From NCBI GenBank assembly GCA_037441525.1, contig JBBISA010000014.1, forward strand, positions 3,068 through 67,067: a DNA stretch of 64,000 nucleotides. The letters run 5' to 3'. Source of the DNA: SKVR01 sp037441525. Lineage in GTDB: Bacteria > Bacteroidota > Bacteroidia > Bacteroidales > UBA7960. The translations under genes were made by a program, and so were the position numbers. How positions within the stretch are numbered: position 1 is the first letter of the stretch; each line of letters opens with the position of its first letter. This document shows, in pieces, positions 8,018 to 16,996 of this stretch. The notes under the pieces are model-generated. The model was not told the origin of the DNA, ran no database searches, and worked only from the letters and a program-made list of their open reading frames with translations.

Positions 8018-9694
8018 ATGCCTGATAAAATTATTACCAGCCGAGTTCTTTTCCTTTTCTCTGTTTTTACTTTGCTTTTTGTTGTGTCGTGCAACAGGGG
8101 ACAAAATCATGATATTCCCCACTTCAGCGACCATTATCGCCGGTTTGTTGAAACCCTATCTTCAGATGTGTTCGAAGGGCGTGCACCCACCACACCTGGC
8201 GGCAGAAAAACAAAAGCATTTATTGAAGCCGAATTTCGTCGTATGGGTTTGAAACCCGCCAATAACGGCAGTTTTCGGCAGGCCGTTCCTTTGATAGAGA
8301 TCACCGGGTCATCCTTTACCGACCTTCTGGTGCTCGATTCCATAGGCCGTACCATATCTCTGCTTTATGGCACTGATATGATTGTGGGGTCAACTCTTCA
8401 GCAAGATACGGTGAGTCTTGATTTTAGTGAGCTGGTTTTTGCCGGATACGGAATTGTAGCCCCCGAATACAATTGGGACGACTATGCAGGGCTCGATGTT
8501 AAGGGGAAAACCGTTCTTGTGCTGGTAAATGATCCCGGTTTTGAACTCAACGATCCGGCCCTTTTTACCGGGCGGGCAATGACCTACTATGGCCGGTGGA
8601 CTTACAAGTTTGAAGAGGCAGCGCGCCAGGGAGCCGCAGGGGTGCTTATTGTGCATGAAACCGAACCAGCCTCGTATGGCTGGGATGTGGTGAAAAACTC
8701 ATGGACTGGTCCGCAGTATTATGTGGGTGGAAAAAACAACGAACCTAAAGTTACAGTGCAGGGCTGGATACAGAAAGATGCCGCCGACAGTTTATTTGCA
8801 CTTGCCGGCTATACCCTCAACGAACTCCGCCAAAAGGCATTAACTTCAGGTTTTTCGGCAATTTCCCTTGGAATGGAAGTATCTGTAAGTTTTAGAAATA
8901 AATGGAAGTATGCACAGTCGTACAACATTGCCGGTTATGTGGAAGGAAGCGTTTACCCTGATGAGTTTGTGATTTACATGGCCCACTGGGACCACCTTGG
9001 CAAAGTGGAAACGGCAGAAGGGGTGGAGATTTACCATGGCGCCATAGATAATGCAACCGGAACTGCAGCCATCATGGCCATCGCAGAAAAATTTGCCGCA
9101 ATGGACCCGCCACCCGCCCGATCAGTATTGTTTATTGCACTTACAGCCGAAGAATCAGGATTGATCGGCTCACAATACTATGCTCTTAATCCATTGTTCC
9201 CTCTTGAAAAAACTGCCGGTGGAGTTAATATTGATGGGATGAATGTATATGGCCCTACATGGGATGTATCAGTAGTGGGTTTCGGAGCTTCCACCCTGCA
9301 AAATATTCTTCAGAAACATGCTGAAGTACAGGATCGTAAACTGGTTCCTGAACGGTTTCCGGAGCATGGCAACTTCTACCGCTCCGACCATTTTAACCTG
9401 GTTAAGGGGGGTGTGCCTATGATCTATGCCAACAGCGGCAACGAATTTATTGGCCGCACGGAGCGCTACCGCCTTATGGTGGAAGAAGATCAGAAAAACC
9501 GCTACCATACGCCCAACGATGTGATCAACAACTTATGGGACTGGCAGGGAATTGATCAGAACCTTTGGTTGTTCTTTAATGTGGGGCTCGAGCTGGCTAA
9601 TACCGATTACTGGCCTCAATGGAGCGAAGGGAGCGAATTCAGGACTATTCGCGAAACATCCGATTTTCTGAGAGGTAGAAAGGAAGAACTTTAA
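8018..9694 (+). CDS. M28-family lipoprotein metallopeptidase with PA domain
   Basis: 558 residues. The N-terminus is a lipoprotein signal (hydrophobic core, then VVSC with Cys at about residue 26). A PA-type insert occupies roughly residues 110-270 (GYGIVAPEYNWDDYAGLDVKGKTVLV). The zinc peptidase domain follows with the full ligand set of the family: AHWDHLG (His), AIDNATG (bridging Asp), TAEESGL (catalytic Glu and zinc Glu), NIDGMN (Asp) and RSDHFNL (His). It is predicted to be an aminopeptidase or carboxypeptidase anchored in the envelope and acting on exogenous peptides. A near match to the -7 consensus (CACCTTTG, 7944-7951) lies upstream. It is 12 bases from the next gene and probably co-transcribed with it. 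Confidence 0.9.
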   Translation: MPDKIITSRVLFLFSVFTLLFVVSCNRGQNHDIPHFSDHYRRFVETLSSDVFEGRAPTTPGGRKTKAFIEAEFRRMGLKPANNGSFRQAVPLIEITGSSFTDLLVLDSIGRTISLLYGTDMIVGSTLQQDTVSLDFSELVFAGYGIVAPEYNWDDYAGLDVKGKTVLVLVNDPGFELNDPALFTGRAMTYYGRWTYKFEEAARQGAAGVLIVHETEPASYGWDVVKNSWTGPQYYVGGKNNEPKVTVQGWIQKDAADSLFALAGYTLNELRQKALTSGFSAISLGMEVSVSFRNKWKYAQSYNIAGYVEGSVYPDEFVIYMAHWDHLGKVETAEGVEIYHGAIDNATGTAAIMAIAEKFAAMDPPPARSVLFIALTAEESGLIGSQYYALNPLFPLEKTAGGVNIDGMNVYGPTWDVSVVGFGASTLQNILQKHAEVQDRKLVPERFPEHGNFYRSDHFNLVKGGVPMIYANSGNEFIGRTERYRLMVEEDQKNRYHTPNDVINNLWDWQGIDQNLWLFFNVGLELANTDYWPQWSEGSEFRTIRETSDFLRGRKEEL

Positions 9695-9706
9695 ACCCCA
9701 AATATT

Positions 9707-10456
9707 ATGGTACTTAAGATTGTAAACCTGGTATTTTTTGGCATCATGGTATTTATGAATTACCTGGCCAATGCCCTTCCCATCAATAACAAAACTACGG
9801 GGCAACTATCAGATCAATACCCGAACCTTTTTGTTCCGGCGGGAATTACCTTTTCTATCTGGGGTATCATCTACCTGTTGTTGCTTTTGTGGGTAATTGT
9901 CCCATTTTTTCAGCAGGGCAGGGAATTATCACAGCGCATCGGTTGGCTGTTTGCCCTGTCATGCCTGCTCAACGGACACTGGATAGTTGCCTGGCACTAC
10001 GAACAACTGCCTCTTTCACTGGTAATTATGCTCGGTTTGCTTATTACCCAGGTGTTAATAATGCAAAAGATTATGCCCACAGCAGGTATTCTGGATAAGG
10101 CAGCCTTCGGCATTTACCTTGGCTGGATATGTATTGCCACCATTGCCAATGTAACCGCCCTGCTGGTAAATTATAACTGGGGCGGATGGGGTTTATCGCC
10201 CCAAATCTGGACCATTTTGCTTATTTCGGTAGGGGTGGGAATTACACTTTTCACCATGTTGCGGTTCAACAATCCCTACGTTGGTTTGGTGGTGATATGG
10301 GCCTTTGCAGGTATTGTCCTAGCCAGGTTTGGAAACAACAGCCCAATTGTAGGCACCGCCTTCGTGGCCATGGGTGTAATACTTGTATTTACCATTCTGG
10401 TTTTTTCAGGATATACCAACAACTGGTTGGGCGACTCCAGTTCGTCTGACCAGTAA
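9707..10456 (+). CDS. TspO/MBR-like multi-pass membrane protein
   Basis: 249 residues, nearly all hydrophobic, with about seven to eight membrane segments. The start (NYLANALPINNKTTGQLSDQ, then FVPAGITFSIWGIIY) resembles the longer tryptophan-rich sensory proteins of the TspO/MBR superfamily, with many tryptophans in the helices. Ligand and function are unknown; members bind tetrapyrroles or act in stress responses. It follows the M28 peptidase by 12 bases. Its last codons (ending SSSSDQ) lie inside a palindromic repeat, so the C-terminus seems to have been rewritten by that insertion. Confidence 0.65.
   Translation: MVLKIVNLVFFGIMVFMNYLANALPINNKTTGQLSDQYPNLFVPAGITFSIWGIIYLLLLLWVIVPFFQQGRELSQRIGWLFALSCLLNGHWIVAWHYEQLPLSLVIMLGLLITQVLIMQKIMPTAGILDKAAFGIYLGWICIATIANVTALLVNYNWGGWGLSPQIWTILLISVGVGITLFTMLRFNNPYVGLVVIWAFAGIVLARFGNNSPIVGTAFVAMGVILVFTILVFSGYTNNWLGDSSSSDQ
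10422..10454. repeat. 32-bp-type palindrome inside TspO-like gene 3' end
   Basis: Imperfect palindrome with arms ACTGGT...ACCAGT and core CGACTCCAGTTCG. The core matches the palindrome 48 bases downstream (CGACTCCAGGTCG). It encodes the final residues and part of the stop of the TspO-like gene. Confidence 0.65.
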
Positions 10457-10469
10457 TGGTTACCCCCCG

Positions 10470-10506
10470 CTATTGGTCTGACGACTCCAGGTCGTCAGAC
10501 CAATAG
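10470..10506. repeat. Perfect palindrome between convergent genes
   Basis: CTATTGGTCTGACGA, loop CTCCAGG, then TCGTCAGACCAATAG: a perfect 15-bp stem with a 7-base loop. It supplies the last codons and TAG stop of the truncated DUF4249 gene on minus. It may also act as a two-way terminator. It is related to the 32-bp palindromes at 32389, 32446 and 33228. Confidence 0.8.
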
Positions 10507-10976
10507 TTAAATAGTTCATCTTCCGGGCTATTCTCAAAAGTGAAATATACTGCCGGGTAGGTTTCTCCATGTTCTTCTTTTCCCGCAATAGCTATATGCT
10601 GTATGTCAAGCAATGCAAAAGATTGTGGTACAGAGCTTCGGGCCGTCACCATTTCATAACCTGGCACCTGCAAACGCAGTGAATATAGTTTACCGGGCTG
10701 CGCTACAAAAGGAGAAACAAACCAACCGCCTTCTGCAGGTTTTAATAGCTCTTCAAATTCATCATCCACAAAAAGCTCAACAATAGCATCATTCAACCCA
10801 GTTAATTTGCTGGCACCCATAGCAGATGTAAGGGAAGCATGCGCAAAAACCGGCTTTCCTGCTTCAATAAGGCTGTTAAGCACAGGCAGGGACTCAAAAG
10901 ATACGGGAGTATTTTCCAAAATGTCGCGGCAGGAGAGTAACAGGAAAACAATGATAATTGGGGTAAATCTTTTCAT
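10470..10976 (-). CDS. DUF4249 lipoprotein, C-terminally truncated
   Basis: 168 residues from the ATG at 10976, beginning with a lipoprotein signal (MKRFTPIIIVFLLLSC). The Ig-like N-terminal half matches DUF4249 proteins (VLNSLIEAGKPVFAHASLTS, VPGYEMVTARSSVPQSF), outer-membrane lipoproteins that pair with TonB receptors. The complete copy at 13447-14415 has 322 residues, so this one lacks roughly half. It stops exactly in the palindrome at 10470-10506. The start at 10976 is preferred over the longer frame because it gives the lipobox. It is likely non-functional. Confidence 0.7.
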   Translation of the reverse strand: MKRFTPIIIVFLLLSCRDILENTPVSFESLPVLNSLIEAGKPVFAHASLTSAMGASKLTGLNDAIVELFVDDEFEELLKPAEGGWFVSPFVAQPGKLYSLRLQVPGYEMVTARSSVPQSFALLDIQHIAIAGKEEHGETYPAVYFTFENSPEDELFNYWSDDLESSDQ

Positions 10977-11057
10977 AATCCAAGTTAAATTATAGCCTGT
11001 CTTTAAAATCGACACAGCCAACAACTTTCATTACATGTGATTTGCTTACAAAAACGT

Positions 11058-13440
11058 TTAAAATGAAAAACTATAGCTGACAGATGGTATTATGGGGAAA
11101 AAACTTTGTTGTTTCAAAATAGTTCTTTCTTTCCTTTCATTGGGCTGATCAGGATCGTAATAAACCTGGTTTTCAAAATAATAGAAATATGGATTCTGAC
11201 GGTTATAAAGATTATAAACGCTAAGGTTTATTTTTCTATTTTTATTTTTTTTGATCCATTCATAGTTTAACCCTATATCGAGTTTGTGATAAGACCTCAT
11301 GCGCAAAGTGTTAATGCCATCGTAGATATGAATTTCCGTTGGTAGATGTGGTTTTTCGTTATTCAAGAAGTAGCGGCCTTGAGCAAGTGTAAATGCATTG
11401 CCTGTGGCATAAGCCCACGTTGCCGAAATATTAATCTTTTCATTCAGCCTATGAATTGCAACAATACTAATATCATGGGTTCGGTCATACTTAAATAAAA
11501 AGGGATTGCCAAAATTTAGGTTAGAAAACTCACGGGTTGTTCTTGACCAGGTGTAGGCAACCCATCCACTAGTCTTTCCCTGCTTTTTATGTAAAAGAAA
11601 CTCTGCACCATAGGCTAGCCCCTTACCGTCTGTTTCAATCTTTTGTTGCCAGTCCAATCCTGCACCGCCATACTCTGCACCTTCTTTATATGAAATTAAA
11701 TTACTCATTTTCTTATAATATATCTCAATACTCATTTCCATAGAGTTATTATTCAGAGATTTAGCCAACCCTAGCGCCCATTGATCTGAAATCGAGGGTT
11801 TAGCCCATGCTGTGGCAGGCACCCACAAATCTACCGGTATTCCTACCCCGCCGCTTGTGAGCAAATGCACGTTCTGTTGCATTCTGGCCCATGAACCTTT
11901 AGCGGATAAGTTTTTCCCAACCAAATAACTAATTAAAAACCTCGGTTCAAAAGACGTATAGCTTATTTTGTCTAGAAAATAGGTTGAGATCCTTCCTCCT
12001 AGATTTGAGCTTAATCTCCTTCCCATCTTCAATTCATTTTCCACATAGACTGCATTTTGCCATGCATTTATCCTGTAATTACCGAATATGGTATCTGATC
12101 TAGCCGATGATGAAGTTTGACTAAATGTAGTTATACCCGGTGAGAAATTATGGTTTGTAGTCTTAATGCCAAATCGCATTGTATAAAATGACGTAGCATA
12201 CAACTCAACATCCATGAAAACGCTGAAATCATAGATACCAGACTCAAATGAATTATACAGCTTTCTTTTTAGATTCTCCATTTCCAAAGATTGGTGCTGT
12301 TGCAATAAGTGTCTGTATTTTGTATAAGTGAAAGTTATATTGCTGAAGAGTTTAGGGCTAAATATATGATTCCACCTTAATGCAGCCAACTGATTCCCCC
12401 ATTTAACGGATGTTTTGATAATATCGTTTGATTTATCTTTATTCTCCTTTAACCTGATCAAGGATTCATCATCACCAAAGTACAAACTGATATAAATGGT
12501 GTTATTCTTATCTATTCTATAATTAAAGTTTTGAGTTAAAATCGTAGAAATAGTAACCAAGCTCAATGCCATCAAAAAACAATTTTGAAAGTGGACGCGA
12601 TATAATATCATACATAAACCGACGAAATGAAATCATATATGAACTGGTATCGGTCTTTAAAGGTCCTTCTGCCATTACCTTTGAAACCACCATACCGATT
12701 GTGCCTATCCCAGAAAATTCTTTATAGTTTCCATCTTTCATTCGCACATCCAATACTGACGATAATCTGCTGCCGTACCGGGCTGGAAAGCCACCTTTAA
12801 CGAGCTTCACACTACTTATTGCATCGGTATTGAATGTTGAAACAAAGCCTCCAAGATGATTTACATAATATACCGGGACACCATCTAATAGCATTAAGTT
12901 TTGATCCGGACTACCTCCACGAACATAAAAATCACTTGATCCTTCATTCCCTGACCGAACCCCCGGCATAAGCTGAATTGCTTTGAGAAAATCTGCTTCA
13001 CCGCCTATAGAAGGTAAGTTGTTGATTTGTTGCACAGGAATTGAAAATATACTCATTTCTGATCGATTCTCAATGGGTATTTCCATTTTGGCAGTTACTA
13101 AAACACTATCAAGTAATAAGCCCGGAATTAACCTGAAATTCTTTCGAATTGTAATATCTCCTGATATTGTCTCTAATATTGGGTTATATCCAATGTATGA
13201 TACACTGATTACCAGGGAATCATTTCCCGGAAGCTCAAGACTATAAAACCCATAATTATTAGTAGTGGTGCCTCTACCTGTTAATAAATCAACAACATTA
13301 GCACCAATTAGATTTTCACCAGTTTTCTGATCGGATACATAACCACTTAATACAATAGTCTGGCTGTGGACTGTAAAACTGAGAATCATTGTAAACCACA
13401 AAGCTATTACTCGTTTATGGTAAGAAAATTTTATAAACAT
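11058..13440 (-). pseudogene. TonB-dependent receptor, frameshifted
   Basis: Outer-membrane receptor in two frames. The first part (13440 to about 12530) has a signal peptide ending near TVHSQ, a carboxypeptidase-like regulatory domain (LSGYVSDQKTGENLIGANV) and the plug (DFYVRGGSPDQNLMLLDGVPV, GGFPARYGSRLSSVLDVRMKDG). The second part is the beta-barrel, ending in aromatic SVSYSFSF. Continuity breaks at a run of three A's on plus (12525-12527): removing one base would join YDFNSKL directly to NYRIDKNN. Repaired length is about 790 residues, normal for the family. It starts 6 bases after the DUF4249 gene, the usual partner order. It could be a true pseudogene or a single sequencing or assembly error. 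Confidence 0.85.
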
Positions 13441-13446
13441 TTCAAT

Positions 13447-14415
13447 TTACTTTAATAAATAAAGCGTATCGGTAACCTGATTAAACCCGGCAAAAATTCC
13501 TAAACCACCATTTATATTTGTATACATGGGTACCGGATCACCAACACCCAGCCATAAGTTGCTGTTTTGAAAATGAATATGTTTAGCAAGTTGTTTCTTA
13601 TACTTGTAATAGTTTTCAGAAACCATTCGTATAGAAATTATTAAATCATGTTCGTATTTTACAAAATTATTTGGGCTCATAAATGCATATAAAGGTTGGG
13701 GGATATAGTTTATGGTTAAGAAATATGATTGACCTGCAAAAAGGTCGTTAGTGAAAACAATTGACCCTGGCGAAACGTGCAAATCTGAGTCGTTTATCAG
13801 AACCTGGTCAGGGCTTGTTGCATATACGACATTCCCGATTACCTCTCGGTTAAGAAAGGGTTCTTTATGCCTATTTTTTAAAACTAATTCATAATAGTTT
13901 CTTTTATTTCCATTATCATGAATTTCTATAATAGCCTGGGAAACAGGTTTTGCTTCCTGATCAGTAAAAATATTTGGAATAAATCTGCTTTTCCCGAGCA
14001 TAGGTTTAGTTTCCAGGACATCATGAGCTGTTAGTTTGTCAAATCCGGTTGAAGAAACCAATAAATCATACCTGCTTTGAACTTGCGGGATTACCTTTGA
14101 ATAATAGAATCCATTTTTGTGTTTTAGTGTATCCCTAAAACTGTCATTTTCATAGATTACAATAAGGGCACTTTCAATTTTAATGCAACAATTGCTAAAT
14201 ATGGAAGAAGATTTTGAAAGTGTTAGTTTAAAAACCGAATCTGGTGAAAAAATACAATCAACTACAAGTATTTCTTCATGCGGTGCAAGATTTATTACTA
14301 CTTCTTTGGAACACGAAGAAAAAAGCACAGGTAAGAGCGAAAGTATGATAAATAGTGTTTTACTTTGGATTTCATTCCAAAAACTAATCAAGTATAGGAT
14401 AAGTGTATATTGCAT
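13447..14415 (-). CDS. DUF4249 domain lipoprotein
   Basis: 322 residues. A hydrophobic segment and lipobox (LLPVLFSSC, Cys near residue 35) mark an outer-membrane lipoprotein. The first ~15 residues before IQSKTLFIILSLLP may not be translated, since a start closer to the hydrophobic core would be more typical. The family is found next to TonB receptors with a carboxypeptidase-like domain and probably serves as their surface substrate-binding partner, by analogy with SusD; the substrate is unknown. It lies 6 bases upstream of the receptor in the same direction. The region is clearly more AT-rich than the efflux operon on its right. Confidence 0.75.
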   Translation of the reverse strand: MQYTLILYLISFWNEIQSKTLFIILSLLPVLFSSCSKEVVINLAPHEEILVVDCIFSPDSVFKLTLSKSSSIFSNCCIKIESALIVIYENDSFRDTLKHKNGFYYSKVIPQVQSRYDLLVSSTGFDKLTAHDVLETKPMLGKSRFIPNIFTDQEAKPVSQAIIEIHDNGNKRNYYELVLKNRHKEPFLNREVIGNVVYATSPDQVLINDSDLHVSPGSIVFTNDLFAGQSYFLTINYIPQPLYAFMSPNNFVKYEHDLIISIRMVSENYYKYKKQLAKHIHFQNSNLWLGVGDPVPMYTNINGGLGIFAGFNQVTDTLYLLK

Positions 14416-14509
14416 ATAAGAGATTTGTCGTATTGTACTTTATGGCTTTACCTGCGCCCTGTGGGATGAAAAAATATTTTACAGCTGGTTTTTCATAGCT
14501 TATTTCATT

Positions 14510-15418
14510 CTATTGCGAACAATCGTTATGCGGATTACACGAAATCCCCAGGTTAAAGTTGTATTGCGAGCCTGTTGCATGATCGTTTATAGTAAAGTCG
14601 ACAATATATTTATATGCAGAAAGCGAATAAATACTGCTCCATGCTCTCATAGAATAACTACTACCTGAACCTCCTTCATATCCGGCAAAGGTTATACAAT
14701 TACTGGAATTGCGCCTTGCAAAGGTCCAATGCGACCATGTTCTCATGTACATGTCTACGTAACCACCGCTACCGCTTTCTTTTTCTATTCGGGCTCTTAG
14801 AGTAAAATATATACCTGCTTTGTAATATCTGACTCTGTATTGCACTTGGCCATCGCTTGTATTTAAATATCTCCAATCTGTGTTATTGCTATCGCACGAA
14901 GATTTTTCTGTTAAAGTAATTTCATCTCCGTATAATATCGCAAAGATATTTTCATGTGTGTTGAATGTCATGTGGTTTTGAGATTTTAAATCATTTTCAA
15001 AAAAAATCCCCTTATCTAACTTAACAACTTCAACTTTACTATTCAACATATTGATATTAAATAAATAATCACCTATTTGAATATATCCATCAGGATTAAC
15101 CAATGTCGCTAATACTTCATCATCAAATCCTAACTGTGCTAGTTTTTCTGAATTAAATGCCTTTCGCATAGATACAAATGAAAGGTTATCTTCCCAATAC
15201 GGGATTTTTTCGCTTTCTAAGGATGTAAGAAATTCAACCGCAGTTTCATAGTTCCCGATATCTGGAAAAACCAGAATTCCTTCTTTTACTTCAGCGATAA
15301 AAGGCAAGGTCAAATTACGCAAATCATCACTGTACTCATTTGAAATATCTCTTTCACACGAAATCGTTTATAGAAGGAGAAGATAAATAATGACGGATAA
15401 ATGTTTAATTTTTCTCAT
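14510..15418 (-). pseudogene. Bacteroidetes lipoprotein with in-frame stop in signal peptide
   Basis: From the ATG at 15418 the frame encodes a signal peptide (MRKIKHLSVIIYLLLL), then TAA (15368-15370), then continues in the same frame with TISCERDISNEYSDDLRNL, giving a perfect lipobox Cys only three codons past the stop. The rest (about 285 residues) is open. It has a domain with VNPDGYIQIGDYLFNINML, a phrase recurrent in Bacteroidetes surface lipoproteins, and a C-terminal beta-rich part. A one-base change (for example TTA to TAA) would restore it. Read-through, pseudogene or sequencing error are all possible. An internal TTG start at 15322 would give a cytoplasmic protein and is not convincing. 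Confidence 0.7.
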
Positions 15419-15525
15419 AAATATTAATTTAAATGTAAAGTCTACCCTGAATTAAAACTGTTTTACATCTTTCAGAAGATTTAGGCAACCATCTTTCCAT
15501 TCAAGATGTCCATACATATTTTCTT

Positions 15526-15533
15526 TACATTTG
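15526..15533 (+). promoter_or_regulatory. -7 element (TACATTTG) of candidate small RNA
   Basis: Exact TAnnTTTG match on plus with no plus-strand gene for nearly 400 bases downstream, but a strong terminator 28 bases further on. No clear -33 element. Confidence 0.45.
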
Positions 15534-15539
15534 CACATC

Positions 15540-15608
15540 CTTTCTTTTAAGGAAAACAGCGGGGTGGGAAAAGCTTTTCGAAGAGTACAATTTCCCGCCC
15601 CTTTTTTT
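15540..15608 (+). ncRNA. Candidate ~70-nt small RNA
   Basis: Bounded by a -7 element (15526-15533) and a strong intrinsic terminator (15561-15608), with no open reading frame. The 5' part can form a small CCTT/AAGG hairpin, then a purine-rich linker (ACAGCGGGG). It does not resemble SRP RNA, 6S or tmRNA by eye. Alternatively this is a terminator left from a lost plus-strand gene. Confidence 0.4.
15561..15608 (+). terminator. Strong rho-independent terminator
   Basis: Stem GGGGTGGGAAA (15561-15571) pairs with TTTCCCGCCCC (15591-15601) with one G-T wobble, followed by seven T's. The loop holds a secondary AGCTTTTCGAAGAG hairpin. No protein gene ends upstream on this strand. Confidence 0.8.
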
Positions 15609-15786
15609 ATCTTCCATTTGTTAATTTTTTATAGCCTTTTTTAGCTATTGTAAACTTATGTCAATTATTTTCAAATGTAACAAATTGCACTTTATGAAAT
15701 ACGAGATGTATGTTAATAATATTTAATTTATGGATGTTTAATTGTTGTCTGGTAGTTGGTATTTTATTGTAATCTGATTTCTTTGT

Positions 15787-15804
15787 ATTGTTTAAAAAAA
15801 CAAT
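15787..15804. promoter_or_regulatory. Palindromic candidate operator upstream of efflux operon
   Basis: ATTGTTT-AAAA-AAACAAT, a perfect 7-bp inverted repeat about 110 bases upstream of the first efflux gene. Could be a repressor site for the operon; no regulator gene is adjacent. Confidence 0.3.
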
Positions 15805-15916
15805 TCATCCGATTTTACTATGACAATTATAAAAAATCAAGTCATTGAAAACCATTTGCACCTAAAACAGTTTAAGAAATTATAGTTCCAATGATTCTCA
15901 CTAAATCAAATTAATC

Positions 15917-16996
15917 ATGTTCCAATCGATTAAAATTTTGGGTTCAGGGATTTTGCTGATTGCATTTACGCTTTTCGTGCTTTTAACGCCATCATGTTCA
16001 GGGGATGCAGGTAAGCAAGGCTCCCAGGCCGGTGGAGCCCGGGTGGTCAGAGCGCAGGGTTTCCGCGCCGAACCCCAGCAGTTTGCTATTCAGATAAGGG
16101 CCACGGGCGAACTACTGTCGTTCGAAGATGTTGAATTGCGTGCTCCTGTTGTGGGCAATGTAGTGCGCATCCATTTTCAGGAGGGACAACAGGTGGCTGC
16201 CGGGGCTTTGCTGGTTGAAATTGACAACCGAACCTGGGAAGCCCAGAAGCGAGGCCTGGAAGCACAGCTTGCCAATGCCAGAGGTGAGCTGGCGAGGCGC
16301 GAAATGTTGCTGGAGATAGAGGGAATAAGCCAGGAGAGTGTTGACCAGTCGCGCACCCAGGTTGCCGACCTGCATGCCCGTATCGATGAGCTTGCAGTGC
16401 GTATCGACCTGGCACAGATAAGGGCACCTTTTGCCGGAAGACTTGGCATGCGCGATTTCAGTCCTGGTGCCTATATGGCCCAGGGAGCGCTGATAACAAG
16501 GTTGGTACAAAATCAGCGGCTAAGGGTAAATTTCGACATTCCGGCCCGGTATGCATCACTTGCCAGGGAAGGGATGATGGTGCAGGTAATTTCATCATCA
16601 TCGCGCGATACTACCACCGCCCGCATTTATGCCGTTGAGCCGGTCATTAATGCTGCCAACCGCAGTCTGAGGCTTCGGGGAATGCTGGAAAATGGCGCTG
16701 GTAAATACTTCCCCGGCGATTTTGTGCAGGTTCAAATACAGGTAGATGAAAGCGAATCGGCCTTGCTGATCCCCTCCGAGGCGATCATTTCAGAACTCAA
16801 CTCACAGGTAGTGTATATTGTCCGGGGTGGTGTGGCTCGTCGCACTCCCGTGGAAATAGCCACATCAACCCGCGGACGGGTTAACATTATCAATGGTATT
16901 GCTCCGGGCGATACGGTGATGATAACCGGGCTAATGGGCATTCGCGATGGATTGAATGTTCAGATAACCCAGCTAAATCAGGAGGCCGGCCTATGA
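15917..16996 (+). CDS. RND efflux periplasmic adaptor (lipoprotein)
   Basis: 359-residue membrane fusion protein that links an inner-membrane RND pump to an outer-membrane channel. N-terminal lipoprotein signal with lipobox LTPSC (Cys near 27). Lipoyl/hairpin halves: VELRAPVVGNVVRIHFQEG around residue 74 and IRAPFAGRLGMRDFSPGAYM around 173, with the alpha-hairpin between (QLANARGELARREMLLE), then the beta-barrel and membrane-proximal domain (LLIPSEAIISE, IAPGDTVMITGLMGIRDG). First gene of a three-gene operon; its stop overlaps the pump start by 4 bases. Substrates cannot be inferred. Confidence 0.93.
   Translation: MFQSIKILGSGILLIAFTLFVLLTPSCSGDAGKQGSQAGGARVVRAQGFRAEPQQFAIQIRATGELLSFEDVELRAPVVGNVVRIHFQEGQQVAAGALLVEIDNRTWEAQKRGLEAQLANARGELARREMLLEIEGISQESVDQSRTQVADLHARIDELAVRIDLAQIRAPFAGRLGMRDFSPGAYMAQGALITRLVQNQRLRVNFDIPARYASLAREGMMVQVISSSSRDTTTARIYAVEPVINAANRSLRLRGMLENGAGKYFPGDFVQVQIQVDESESALLIPSEAIISELNSQVVYIVRGGVARRTPVEIATSTRGRVNIINGIAPGDTVMITGLMGIRDGLNVQITQLNQEAGL

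Noticed and set aside
12523..12611. Programmed frameshift in the TonB receptor
   Set aside because: No slippery heptamer or following structure is evident; a one-base indel at an A-run is the simpler reading.
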